Below, piece by piece: positions 11,140-22,689 of a stretch of DNA of 64,000 nucleotides. The stretch covers positions 948,371 through 1,012,370 of the forward strand of contig JAUTXW010000884.1 in assembly GCA_030620095.1 (NCBI GenBank). The letters run 5' to 3'. Source of the DNA: Kuschelorhynchus macadamiae. Lineage: Eukaryota; Arthropoda; Insecta; Coleoptera; Curculionidae. Position 1 is the first letter of the stretch, and every line of letters begins with the position of its first letter. A program made the position numbers and the translations under genes. Under the pieces are notes generated by a model. That model was not told the DNA's origin. It was given only the letters and a program-made list of their open reading frames with translations, and made no database searches.

Positions 11140-11480
11140 AAAGTGTGTTGTGGTATTCTAAAGGACCGCGTAATAGGACCTGTGTTTTTTGACTACTATT
11201 TGAATAGACAAACATTTTTAAACCTTTTAAAAAATCAAATTATGGGAAAACTCAATGTCTTTAATTTAAGTGTATAGTAGCAATAAGATTCCCTGACCGC
11301 CACGAAGTCCTGATTTGACACCCTTATTCTGTAAATGAATTAAAACAAAAAATTTGTGAAGAAATTATTAGTTTTAATAACAGTGACTCCATCCGAAACG
11401 CTGTGGTAAACATTCGAGTGCGATTACACTGTGTATAGCAGAAAGCGGACACTATATAGAAAATCAATTATATAGTCATT
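11140..11480 (+). pseudogene. Strongly decayed mariner-like transposase remnant
   Basis: Plus-strand fragments in several frames read CGILKDRVIGPVFFDYYLN, then RSPDLTPL and NELKQKICEEIISFNN, in the order of a mariner-like C-terminal domain. Stops and deletions separate them, and most of the DDE core is gone. It lies antisense inside Mgst1 intron 2. Confidence 0.6.
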
Positions 11481-11753
11481 TGTTTTCAATTTTTCTTGTT
11501 TTTCTATTTCCTTGTAATCTGCTATTTGCTGTTTATGTTGATAGCTATGTTATACTAGTTTGTTTCTAATATTAATGTTCAATAATGGTTTTAAATTTAA
11601 AATTTAGCAATAAATAAATATAGAATAAAATACGACTAGTTACGCAAATAAAAATATGATCGATTCCATGGCCTCCTATAGTTTTTTTGAGTATGCAGCT
11701 TCACAATATTCAAGAAATAATTGAGATTTTCTTTTCTCTGTAACAATTGAATT

Positions 11754-11756
<3 letters not shown>

Positions 11757-11810
<54 letters not shown>
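11757..11810. repeat. (TA)n microsatellite
   Basis: Pure TA run of about 54 bp. Confidence 0.97.
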
Positions 11811-11814
<4 letters not shown>

Positions 11815-12059
11815 AAGTAGGTATTTTTATGATAATTTGCATAAATAAATAGTGGGTGTTCTATTTAAAAAAAAATCGACTTTTTTCACTTTAAACTATA
11901 GTTTAAATAGTTAACTTAGGTTTTTTTGACGAGTAATCAACTAATGGACAAAAATACAGGGTGTCCCAATTAAAATTTTATAGTTGATGTCGTCCCAGCA
12001 AAATTAGGACACCGTGTACATTATATTTTAAAAGAACTTAAAATTTAAAGAAACTTTGC

Positions 12060-12215
12060 GACGTCCTTTAAAGATGCTTCCCCAAACGCAATACTAAGAC
12101 TCCCTAAGGAGTTAGAGCTGCTTGGGAAGTGTAATTATAGGTGTGAGCCATAAAATACTGAAAAGTCCCAGTGGAGAGTCGATGTGACCTACTCATTTTT
12201 AACCTAACCTATCCT
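12060..12215 (+). mobile_element. 3' tail fragment of a LINE family
   Basis: Matches, with substitutions, the reverse complement of 63635-63790: shared blocks include TAGAGTTGCTTGGG-like sequence, ATAGGTGTGAGCCA, AGTGGAGAGTCG and TTTTTAACCTAACCTA. The copy near 63.7 kb continues into an RNase H-like C-terminus, so this is the non-coding tail of the same retroposon. Confidence 0.6.
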
Positions 12216-12322
12216 AGTTTCTGTAAATTACATTAGTTGTGAATTCGGAACAAAAATATAATTTTTATGAAGATTAGAAACGTAATTAATTAATTAAGTA
12301 TAAGGTAAATAAAGCAATATAC

Positions 12323-12405
12323 CGTCTTACTCGTTCTACATCTGGATGCGATTCTACAACCCCGCCACCGCCTCGCATTTTGGTATCCTCCTCGCTAATA
12401 AAAAC
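12323..12405 (-). CDS. Mgst1: Microsomal glutathione S-transferase 1-like, exon 2
   Basis: This 83 bp exon is too short for ORF calling but is clear by splice signals and similarity. TTTTTCAG precedes 12405, and GTATAT follows 12323. It encodes VFISEEDTKMRGGGG, then HPDVERVRR, the cytosolic loop of MGST1 whose mammalian form runs VFANPEDC...DDRVERVRR. It joins exon 1 in phase 0 (after RQKNK) and exon 3 in phase 2, giving the continuous signature ERVRRAVQNDLEN. The run of four glycines replaces the GxGEN segment of vertebrates. Confidence 0.9.
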
Positions 12406-13529
12406 CTGAAAAATTCAAATTCAAATTTAAAAGATTGAAGAAAAAGCCTGTATTTAAACGTAATTAAATTTGTTACTATCTTGAAAATTCGACCACCAAA
12501 AAAAAAACAAACAGATTGCTTGCTTCTTTTCTCGTTGGTACATCGATTACTCCGAATTGTAGCATATAAAAAATTGCGATATGACGTTTTTTTTTCCATA
12601 GTGTTTTGGTGATACCCTTGAATTGCTTTAATATATTACTGAAGTTTATTATATGAGTTGTAGTTGGATATACCTTGAGGTAATCTCCCGACCTAGGGAA
12701 ATCTATTTTGTCACTTATTGTATATTTTAATAAATTTTGATATCATTAAATAAATATATTCAAAATCACAAAATATTTCTTCAGTAAGTATAGTGTGTGA
12801 TGTGAGTGGGGCAAAGGGGAAGATGATGGAGTTATTTAAAAGTATGTATTATCTGGTTCTCGTGTTTTTATCACTGGTTAGACCTTAGAGTAAGAATTAA
12901 AGTAGAGATCACAACTCATTCATAAATCACGTTAGGGGTATGCGCCAACATGGTTCCCCTATTTTTCACGTTCTATCGACCAATGTTTACGATAAAACAA
13001 GAAGTGGGGATGGCCCATGCCCAAGCCGTGGCCATTTGTTGACGAATGCCAGTGACGGCCTGAGTTTTCACTTCCCGCATAAGGACATATCATTAATCGT
13101 GAAAAAATTATCGTTCCGGGTTTTTACAGATCCTCACGTTTTTCCGTTACTGTCGGTCGGTCGATCTGTTCCGGTATAGAGATTAACTTTTATTACTTTA
13201 TTTAATTTTTCACAAAAATTACGTCTAATATAAAAAAAAACTGGTAAAATATTGGCATGAATTCAGTATGGCGAAACAAAATGACCACCTGTTAAAATAT
13301 TTGATGTACGAAAATTAAGAAATGGGCCATGCTTCATTATGGTTGACAAAAAGAAGGATTACCTATTCCCTAATGAGGCAAATAGGTATTTTTACAAACT
13401 GCAAAGAAATAATCGTTCTCTACTTCACTATCTAAAATCAAACCATTAAGTTAGATAAGTTTAAAAGGAAATTAGTTATTTCTATATTATCAAACTTTAG
13501 TTTTTAGTTGTTTACTTTATATCACTATC
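12406..13529. other. Mgst1 intron 1 sequence; no gene seen
   Basis: Intron sequence between exon 2 and the repeats below. Open frames here have no recognisable product. There is a more GC-rich patch at about 12920-13170. Confidence 0.4.
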
Positions 13530-13650
13530 ATTTTGTAATTGTGATATTTAGAAAAATTATTTCTTCAGTTGTTGAAAATGTCATCTTCAACCTGTAACTG
13601 CCAAGTTAGACCTTGTCTAAAGTTAAACCTCCTTAGTGAATACGGTTGTT
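13530..13650 (+). repeat. Dispersed repeat, copy 1
   Basis: About 120 bp sharing TAGAAAAATTATTT, GTCATCTT, CAAGTTAGACC and TTAGTGAATA in the same order and orientation as 58910-59030. Unclassified repeat family. Confidence 0.6.
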
Positions 13651-13739
13651 AAACTAGAATCTATGCTTTTAACGCGCTTTTATTGGCTTCCTATTCGTCT
13701 TATTGTATGTTTGTATGTCTGGTTCATCTTGTAATGGAT

Positions 13740-14560
13740 TTTTCAGCACTTCTATTACCGATTATTTTCAAATTTGACACGCATACACCTTCGGATATAA
13801 AAAATCCAAATTTTTTTAGTCAACGTTTAGAAATCCAAAATGGCGGCGCCAATACGGTCGACGAATTTTGTTACTTATGTAGCCAAAACTGAAAATCAGT
13901 GCCTAAGAAAATTTAAAAGTGTCAGCATTTAAAAATTCAAAATAGCGGTGTCAAAATGACAATGTCAACAGGTCGGACGGATGATTTTAACATTTGTGGG
14001 GATTATTTAAGAATGCACAACAAAAATCAAAATGGTGGCGCCAATATAGCGAACGAATTTTGTCATTTGTACAGATTCGGCTGAAATATCAGTATCTAGA
14101 AGTATTTAAGAATAAAAGTTATGAAATTTTAGTCAATATTTGAGAATTAAAAATGGCGACACCACCATAGCAGACTAATTTTAAAATTTTTCCAGATTTG
14201 ATTAAAATTCGGCATTTAGGGGTATCTAAGACTACACATAATGAATTTTTTTCAACATTTTAAAAATTCAACATTGTAAAGCCAACATGGCGGCGGAATT
14301 TTAACATTTGTGTAGATCTCGATGAAAGAAAGTAGGAATCTGTGGGTATTCATATCAATACATATGATACATTTTTAGTAAATATTTAAAAAATGAGAGT
14401 AGGAATGCCTAAAATGCGAGCGAATTTTAATATTTATACAGATTGGATTAAAAATCGATATTAAGTGAGCAATTCATACATTTTTAGTAATAAATATTTA
14501 AAATAGGGATGTCATCAATCAATCCGATAAGTACTTTTTCAGATATTTTTAAACATTTAA
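13740..14560 (+). repeat. Degenerate tandem array, ~120-130 bp unit, with ATGGCGGC motifs
   Basis: About six diverged units can be aligned by eye. Each has TTTAGTCAACATTT-like sequence, a motif near AAAATGGCGGCGCC, a CGAACGAATTTTAACATTTG-like block, a CAGATTCGATTGAAAATC-like block and a TATTTAAGACTACACAT-like block. Copies decay to the right. The array lies beside the Transib insertion, and the opposite-strand form of the motif (GCCATTTTG) resumes beyond it. Confidence 0.6.
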
Positions 14561-14809
14561 TTTGGCCACCGTTTTGCTCCTCCATTTTGAATTTGTCTCA
14601 ACATTTTTACCAGTTCATAATATTTGATTTTTGAGTAAAATTTGAACATAATCGATGTAGAAGTTTTCTGCACTGACACGCAATATTTTATTAGGCGGCC
14701 ATTTTGGATTTGTAGTAAAACTTATCAGTTGATGGTCATGTCAAACCTTTGGATAAAATGGATAAGCAGTTTCTTATTAATATTTTTTTAACATTTCAAT
14801 AAACCGCCA

Positions 14810-14848
14810 CACTGTGAATCGCCTAATACAAGCTAGCGGGACAAAATT
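14810..14848 (+). repeat. Transib left terminal inverted repeat (RSS-like)
   Basis: Heptamer CACTGTG at 14810-14816, spacer 14817-14840, nonamer-like ACAAAATTC from 14841. It differs from the right end at only a few positions, one of them inside the heptamer (T versus A). Confidence 0.9.
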
Positions 14849-15055
14849 CATGTCAAGACACGCTTATTAAGAAAGGTGAGTAGAGCTAAAAACCAGAAAT
14901 TCCGGTTTTGGAATGTCAACCGTATCATAGACACCGAAGTTCAAAGTGTCAACTGATAACAGATAAAATAATTGCGTCTGCATTTTTATGCAATATTGTG
15001 CTAATTTAAAGTGGGTATTTTTATTGTAAAAAGAAAAAAAAATAAAAACCGTGAC

Positions 15056-17123
15056 ATGGATTTGTTAACTGAAGGTAGGTACTCTAAAGTATTTTGTATA
15101 TATATATTTTCAACATTTGTACCAAATATTGCATGAAATCACCGAAGTTGTCAAAATATGACATAAAAGAAATTTTTCTTAAACTTCGTTGGACTATCTA
15201 CTAAGTATGCGCCGCTATGGAGACTATTTTTAAATCAATCAGTATGGTTTTTTCTACCAAATAAAACCATTCCGGTTGAGCGCTTTTTTGCGTTAGTCAT
15301 GAAATTATTATTTTTTAGATACCCTGCTGACCGTGTCGCGACGAGAATTTTTTGAACTTTGGCAGAAATTTTTCAAACAAGCAGGCCGCAACCGTCAACT
15401 CTGCACTCATTTCAAAGACACTTTAGGTCGCTCTTTAACTAGTGAGCAAGAAAACATCCTTTTGAAAGAAATATCGAAGACATCCAAAGTATTTGAAAGA
15501 ACATGGAAGAAAAGTTTTCGCAAGAAGTCTCAGTTCGAAAATTGGACACTCTGGCTAACGCTTCAAAAAAGTGAGCTGAATATTTTTTTCCATGTCGATG
15601 AAATTAACAGAAAATAACAGTGTGCGGGAGTCCAGACCTTTGTCAAGTGAGGAAGCCTTAGCCTATTATATAGATTCTAAATCAACTTCACATTCATACA
15701 AACAAACCAGAAAATATGCTCTTCGGACTGGTAATGAAGTTTTCCCTTCATATTACAGCCTCCAGAAGGCAAAAAAGGACTGTTATCCATCCGAAGAGCA
15801 TATTTTCATAACAGAAACTACAGCTGAGATAAGTGTGAAAGCAATTCTTGACATAACAACGGAACGCTTAGTGCGTGCTCATGAAGAAGTTCTGTTGCAG
15901 TCAAACCTTTCCGTGTTTACTCTTGTGTCCAAATGGGGTGGTGACGGAAGCTCTGGTCACAGTAATTATAAGCAAAAATTTAGTCAACAGCATCTTTCTG
16001 ACGAATATTTGTTTGTGTTTTGTTTGGTTCCCATCATCCTACATAGCCATGAGGGCAATACATTTTTAGTGTAGCAAAACCCCAGTCCTAGTTCAACAAG
16101 GCTTTGTCGTCCCATCAAATTTGCATTTTCGAAAGAAACTACACAATTTGTGCTAGAAGAGACCGAAAAAATTAAGCAGCAAATTAACAACAATTTATTT
16201 ACAGAAGTAACTTCTAGCACAGGTAGAATTTTTTCCATCCAACATAAACTTTTATTGACTATGGTGGATGGAAAAATATGTAATATTCTTTCAGAAAACG
16301 CATCGTCACAAAGATGCTTTATTTGCGGCTGCACTTCAACAGAAATGAATAAAATTACCGTGACCAGACCTCCCGTTATTGAAAACTATGGCTTTGGTTT
16401 ATCAACATTGCACGCTTGGATTCGCTGCTTTGAATACTTTTTGCATATCTCATATAAGATGGAACATAAGAAATGGCGTTTAAACTCTTCTTTATATGAG
16501 ATACGTAAAAAAGAAATTCAAAAGCAATTTAAAATCCAAATGGGGTTAATTGTTGATAAACCAAAGCCAGGATTTGGCAGCAGTAATGATGGCAATACTG
16601 CTCGGCGCTTTTTTCATGAGAGTGAATTAAGTGCTGCCATTACTGGGCTAGACGCGTTCTTCTACAGAAGTTCGACACCATTTTAAGAGCTATTTCTTCA
16701 GGGTTCAAAGTAAACACGGAAAAGTTTGAAGAATTTGCAACAGAAACTAGAGAGCTATATTTGAGTCTCTATTCGTGGTATAATATGCCTGCGACAGTCC
16801 ACAAAATTCTTAATCATGGAGCTGCCATTATTAAATATCATATTGTGCCTATAGGACAACTTTCAGAGGAGGCGCAAGAAGCGCGAAACAAGGACTGTCG
16901 CAGGTTTCGTGAACATCACACGAGAAAAAACTTGAGATATAACACGAATAGAGACTTACTTAATATGCTCTTGATAACGTCAGATCCACTCATAAATGCA
17001 CTCAGAGAGCAACCTAAAAAAAAGAAAGATGCTTTTCCCGAACGAGTGCTTTCATTATTATCTCAGGCCAGTATACCCACAAATAATACTATTGCACCAA
17101 GTACTTCACGTACTTTGAAATAA
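15056..17123 (+). pseudogene. Transib transposase (RAG1-core homologue), near-intact, three lesions
   Basis: Exon 1 (15056-15074, MDLLTE) is spliced through GTAGGT/TTTTTAG to 15319 in phase. The protein would be about 600 residues. Features in order: N-terminal helical region; KWGGDGSSGHS (first catalytic Asp at 15943); CRPIKF; TMVDGK (second Asp at 16267); Cys motif CFICGCTSTEMN; GLIVDKPKPGFGS and DGNTARRFF, aligning with RAG1 MNxNGNFARKL; then IGQLSEEAQEARNKDCRRFRE, whose QEARNK Glu (16878) matches RAG1 Glu962 in NESGNK. Lesions: a frameshift near 15600, a TAG at 16072-16074 where the family has Trp, and a frameshift near 16655. All three catalytic residues remain. Alternative families (hAT, PIF) do not fit the motifs or ends. 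Confidence 0.88.
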
Positions 17124-17865
17124 GTTGATTTAAATATATATAATGTTGAGGATTCTTCTAGCGATGAAGGCTCGGATTAATTACTTTGGAAAAACTGTAG
17201 CAAGGGTTACAGAAACGATTTGTATTGAATTTTTTTGTATTTTTTTTTAAATTAGATTTCGGTTATAAAATGAGAATTTTGTATTATGTTCTTTAGGAAT
17301 TGATGAATATTTTTAAGGAATTATCGGCACTCTGCTTATGGACTCGTGATATGACTACTGATAATAGTTACTAAGTTAATAGTACTAGTTCTTGATTATT
17401 TTGGGTTTATTGCTTTTGTTATGATTTATTATTTTTGTTAATATCTGTTATGCTGTTATGATGTTAAAAGGTTTAAAAAATAGTTACATAAAAAAAATAT
17501 TTTTGCAACTAAAGACTTTTATTTTCGATCTTGCTTAAAAAAAAACACTGAAATTCCTAACATTTTTTCCAGTGTGTCATAAATGCGATAAAACGTTGCG
17601 TTTGTATTAATAGCTGTCATAGCCTTTTGTTTTTTTTGTTAACTTTACAAAGCCATTTAGTATTTGATGCAAATTCATATTACCCCAACTTCAGTTAAAC
17701 ATATTTCAGAAAATCCATTGTTGATCAAAACAAACGATAAAAGGTGTATAATATGTTAGATACACCCGGCCCGGCTGGCATACGCAACACCCTGTATGCC
17801 AAACACAAATATACCACCTAAAAAAAATACACGAAACCGAAATTAGGTAAAAAATATGTAAAAAC
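17124..17865. other. Transib 3' non-coding region
   Basis: AT-rich sequence between the transposase stop and the right terminal repeat. No further gene is seen. Confidence 0.6.
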
Positions 17866-17904
17866 AATTTTGTCCCGCTAGCTTGTTTTAAACGATTCAC
17901 TGTG
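17866..17904 (-). repeat. Transib right terminal inverted repeat (RSS-like)
   Basis: Read inward on the minus strand: CACAGTG (17904-17898), a 24 bp spacer, then ACAAAATTG. The heptamer is the exact V(D)J consensus. It is followed outside by CGCCA at 17905-17909. Confidence 0.92.
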
Positions 17905-17909
17905 CGCCA

Positions 17910-19350
17910 TTTTGTTCAGCCATATTGGATTTTTACCAAAATGTTACCACATCATCATCATATGACCTTTTTAACTAAACTTGAAGTAAATGGAAGAAGC
18001 AGTTCTTGAACTTTGTCGCGGACAGACATACAGACTAACCGACAGAACTGAGAAAACATGTTTTTTTGAAACTAGAATACTTTCCTCCTGCGAGCGCTAT
18101 TAGATACGAATAGAATAGCCAATTGTCATATTGTTTTTCCAAGTTAATAGTTAAAATTTTAAAAATAAAAGATTTTTTTTAATTTTCAATATCCTAAATC
18201 TTAAATTCTAACCAGTTTGCTGAAAGAAAATTCCAAACTTAAACGGCCATTTTTTTTACAAACTCACATTGCCGCACCATAGTTAGGTCAACTAAAGCTG
18301 CTAGTTTCGCAATGTCTAAGATAAAGTAAATAAAACTTATTTATTAAATATTTAAAAAATTAATGTTCTTCTAATGTCACCGCACCTTTAGATCGCTGCT
18401 TCTTGAAGTAACGCAACATATAATTAGAAGATTTGAACCATATCAACAAATACACAACAATACAATAATATATTAAAACACATGCAGTACTCACGCTAAA
18501 AAAATATTTTTTAGCAAATTAATTTCTTTAATGTTAAAATTTATTGTAGTTTCACGAACCGCTATTGGTTTTTAAGCCAAGCCGGTCACGTGACCCTGTA
18601 ACAATGTTTACTGTAGATTATTATACTTTTTTACTATAAGGATCCCTTGTCAATGAAAATGGGATGGTCTAATACGTGGAGTTGTCGATCGGGTTTGCCA
18701 TCGCTAACTTTGTTCCTGGCGTAATCTGATCTGAGGCTTTGGGTATTTTAGTTTGTATTTTACTATTTTGCAATAAAAGTAATTTCTTTATACTGCTGAG
18801 AAACTAATATTGGAAACATAGTACTATTCTTTATATGAAAATTTTATTGCATCATGTTTAAACATATTCAGCGTAATATAAATTACTATCGTAAGATCGA
18901 CCTTATACTCTGAGGTAATCTTGGCAGTGGCTAAATATGTAAATAATGAACTCTATTTTTATTCTTCCTCTAAGCATATTACATATACAAATTATGTTAT
19001 GTGTCATTCATTCCCTTAATAAACGGAAATATTCTTTACGAAAGAACTTCGGGTTAAAGTGCATTACATATCAGTTTTACCCTCTAATAAATTAGGGGAT
19101 TGAAAAATAACGTAATTTGTATATAACTACGTGGCCATCTAAACTCGGCCATGCTTCACTTTTCTTGATAAAAAGGATTCATACCGAGGGAAAGCCAATT
19201 TACCTAATTTTATAATAGAAAATTACGGATGAGACAGTAAAAAGCAGCTAATGGATATGACGGCAACAGAAGAAATTATATATGCACGCGCCACTGTTAG
19301 ATTAGTTGCCATTTAATAGTTATTAAATGATTTATAACAATATTACTTAC
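17910..19350. other. Mgst1 intron 1, proximal part; no gene seen
   Basis: Intron between the Transib and exon 1. It contains TA-rich and ATGGCGG-type repeat fragments near 17900-18060 and one palindromic E-box (listed separately). No coding exon recognised. Confidence 0.45.
18584..18595. promoter_or_regulatory. Palindromic E-box GGTCACGTGACC
   Basis: A 12 bp perfect palindrome containing CACGTG in the GTCACGTGAC context, recognised by bHLH-zip factors such as the USF and MITF/TFEB classes. An inverted CCAAT motif (ATTGG) lies 16 bp upstream. It is in Mgst1 intron 1, about 0.9 kb downstream of the start codon. Function is inferred only from the motif. Confidence 0.4.
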
Positions 19351-19521
19351 CTTGTTTTTTTGTCTATGAAAAATGGTGAGCAATGTTAATCCATACATCT
19401 TCAGGATAAGCAAAGCGGTCACTATCAGATAAGTGGCAAATTGTGGGTTATTGATTGATAAAACTACAAATTCGTTCTGACTGGCCATTTTCCCCACTGA
19501 AATTGAAGGATTCTCAGCCAT
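19351..19521 (-). CDS. Mgst1: Microsomal glutathione S-transferase 1-like, exon 1
   Basis: First coding exon of the MAPEG-family enzyme. The ATG is at 19521-19519, with a second in-frame Met at residue 12. It reads through NEFVVLSINNPQFATYL and a first membrane helix (LIVTALLILKMYGLTLLTIF) to HRQKNK, where the mammalian enzyme has STATAFYRLTRK. The exon ends at a GTAAGT donor (19350-19349). With exons 12405-12323 and 6032-5768 it encodes 172 residues, close to the 155 of human MGST1. The gene spans about 13.7 kb because its introns hold a P element, a Transib and other repeats. Glutathione-dependent detoxification at intracellular membranes is inferred from the family. Confidence 0.88.
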
Positions 19522-20319
19522 AAAGTTAAAATAATTTGCCTTGAACTTGCACTATTTCACGAACGTTTTTTATATATATAAATATTATATAAACTCGGTG
19601 TTTAAAATATCTCTGTACTGCAGCTTTATCACCTTAAACTTTTTACGTTGCACTTAAATGAATAAAACAAGCCAAACACCTGCAGTTTCTCACAAACGTT
19701 AGTTCGTTCTTCTTTCACTAAACTCGGAATTATTCAACCTACTTAATAAAACACAAGTTCTGCTTTCGCTATTGACGAAATCAAATAATTGTTCATATAA
19801 AAACCTGTCTTCACGGAATTTTTACCTTGCACAGTAAACAAATTATGAATATTTTTATGACGGAAACCTTCAAAACTTGTTTTTGATGAATTAAAAAGGG
19901 GCCCTTGGTCTAAAGGTTAATTAATATATTAAATATATAACCTTTGAGCCAAAGTAAATCGTCACTTTTTTAGACTTTTTCTTATATTGCTTATAGACGC
20001 ACTATTACGAGTAATTTTTTTTTTAAATATTAGGTCAGGCACATCATAATAAACCTCGTAGAAAAAAAGTAATATAAATTAAACGTAGTTGCGAGGGAAA
20101 CAGTTTTATATCTTATCACACTGCTATTTGTTTTTGTGTAGATTCATATTTTTATATACCTGTCCTAAACAAAATTATTGAAAATACGCCATAATTATAA
20201 TCAATTAAAATCGTAATATCCTATCCTTTAACTTTATAAATGTATTAGATAACACTCTGCACTCTGTGGTGTCTAGGTATCAGTCGATAAGTACTACACG
20301 ACATACATCCTTGAACAGT
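19522..20319. other. Mgst1 upstream region; no gene seen
   Basis: The promoter region of the Mgst1-like gene must lie here. I see no distinct TATA or Inr element I would defend. There are AT-rich stretches and no recognisable coding sequence. Confidence 0.4.
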
Positions 20320-21626
<1,307 letters not shown>

Positions 21627-21835
21627 GTTTGGTTTTCCTGGGTATAGGTTTTTTGTGCAATATCGTCAGTCTTACAAGGCTTTTTCAAAAGTTTTCGTAT
21701 TTATTATTAGGTTTTTTTCGGCTTGAATAGCTAAAAATAATTTTAATTAACAATGTACTTATGCTGACATTGATGGACGTTTACATAAATAATAATGATA
21801 ATCCAAAAATAAAATAATTATTTATAGAAGTATAG

Positions 21836-22031
21836 AAGTTAAAAGAGGACAAAATAGAAACAAATTGGTTATACCCATACCTCGAAAAAATTGTTATTAT
21901 TTTACAAAAAAGATATACGTATTTTCAGTTGTTTATAACTTTTTAAAACAATTGAAAATACGCATATGCTTTGTAAAATAATAAAAAAATTTTCGAGGTA
22001 TTTTTATTTCTATTTAGTCTTCTTTTAACTT
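21836..22031. repeat. Snap-back inverted repeat, ~196 bp
   Basis: Nested inverse blocks pair across a short centre: AAGTTAAAAGAGGAC with GTCTTCTTTTAACTT, AAATAGAAA with TTTCTATTT, TACCTCGAAAA with TTTTCGAGGTA, and TTATTATTTTACAAA with TTTGTAAAATAATAA. The outer arm coincides with the boundary block of the adjacent tandem duplication. No coding potential. Confidence 0.8.
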
Positions 22032-22329
22032 CAGGGTTGCCAAGTCCTGATCGGCGTTTAGCGGTATTTGCTTAAAAAAAAGCGGGACATTAAAGAAGTA
22101 TTTGCTTTTTGTTAATACACACAACATAAGAATAACATCCACGAAAAGCAGATGTCACAAAAAAAGGTTTTCACTTTTTGTGAGCCGAATAAAATGGTGG
22201 TAATGTCTTATAATATTTTCATTAATTTCATTATCTGCGCGGGAGAGAGGCTTTTCCCAGTTCTAAATGCGCCAATATATTTAAACAAACACGATAACTT
22301 AAACATTAACGTTTATCACGATTATTACG

Positions 22330-22474
<145 letters not shown>

Positions 22475-22689
22475 ACAGAAACTGTCCATTGTTTGGAGTG
22501 AATAAATACCAATGTAATTTTGTTTAAAAAAATATTTTATTTTTAAGTAAAAAATAATATGTTTAGTACAAATTATTAATACTATGACTACGTATACACC
22601 AACATCTTTTACATACATATGTAAAAATGTACTATCTAATATAAAATATTATACTACCTACATATACAGTTTGATACAGTTCTACTTTA

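Larger units (their letters stand above)
14810..17904 (+). mobile_element. Transib (RAG1-like) DNA transposon with RSS-like ends
   Basis: This 3,095 bp element has inverted ends of about 39 bp. The left end reads CACTGTG, a 24 bp spacer, then ACAAAATTC; the right end, reversed, reads CACAGTG, 24 bp, then ACAAAATTG. This is the heptamer-spacer-nonamer layout of Transib ends and of V(D)J recombination signals (consensus CACAGTG, 12/23 bp, ACAAAAACC). A perfect 5 bp GC-rich duplication CGCCA flanks it (14805-14809, 17905-17909), as known for Transib. It carries a nearly complete RAG1-core-like transposase and lies antisense in Mgst1 intron 1, inside an older ATGGCGG-type repeat. Confidence 0.93.

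Noticed and set aside
12354..12599. Minus-strand 81-residue open frame
   Set aside because: It only overlaps the real Mgst1 exon 2 in a different frame; splice sites and family similarity support the 83 bp exon instead.
12940..13179. 79-residue plus-strand frame in a GC-richer patch
   Set aside because: No domain, no splice context, inside an intron of the opposite-strand gene.
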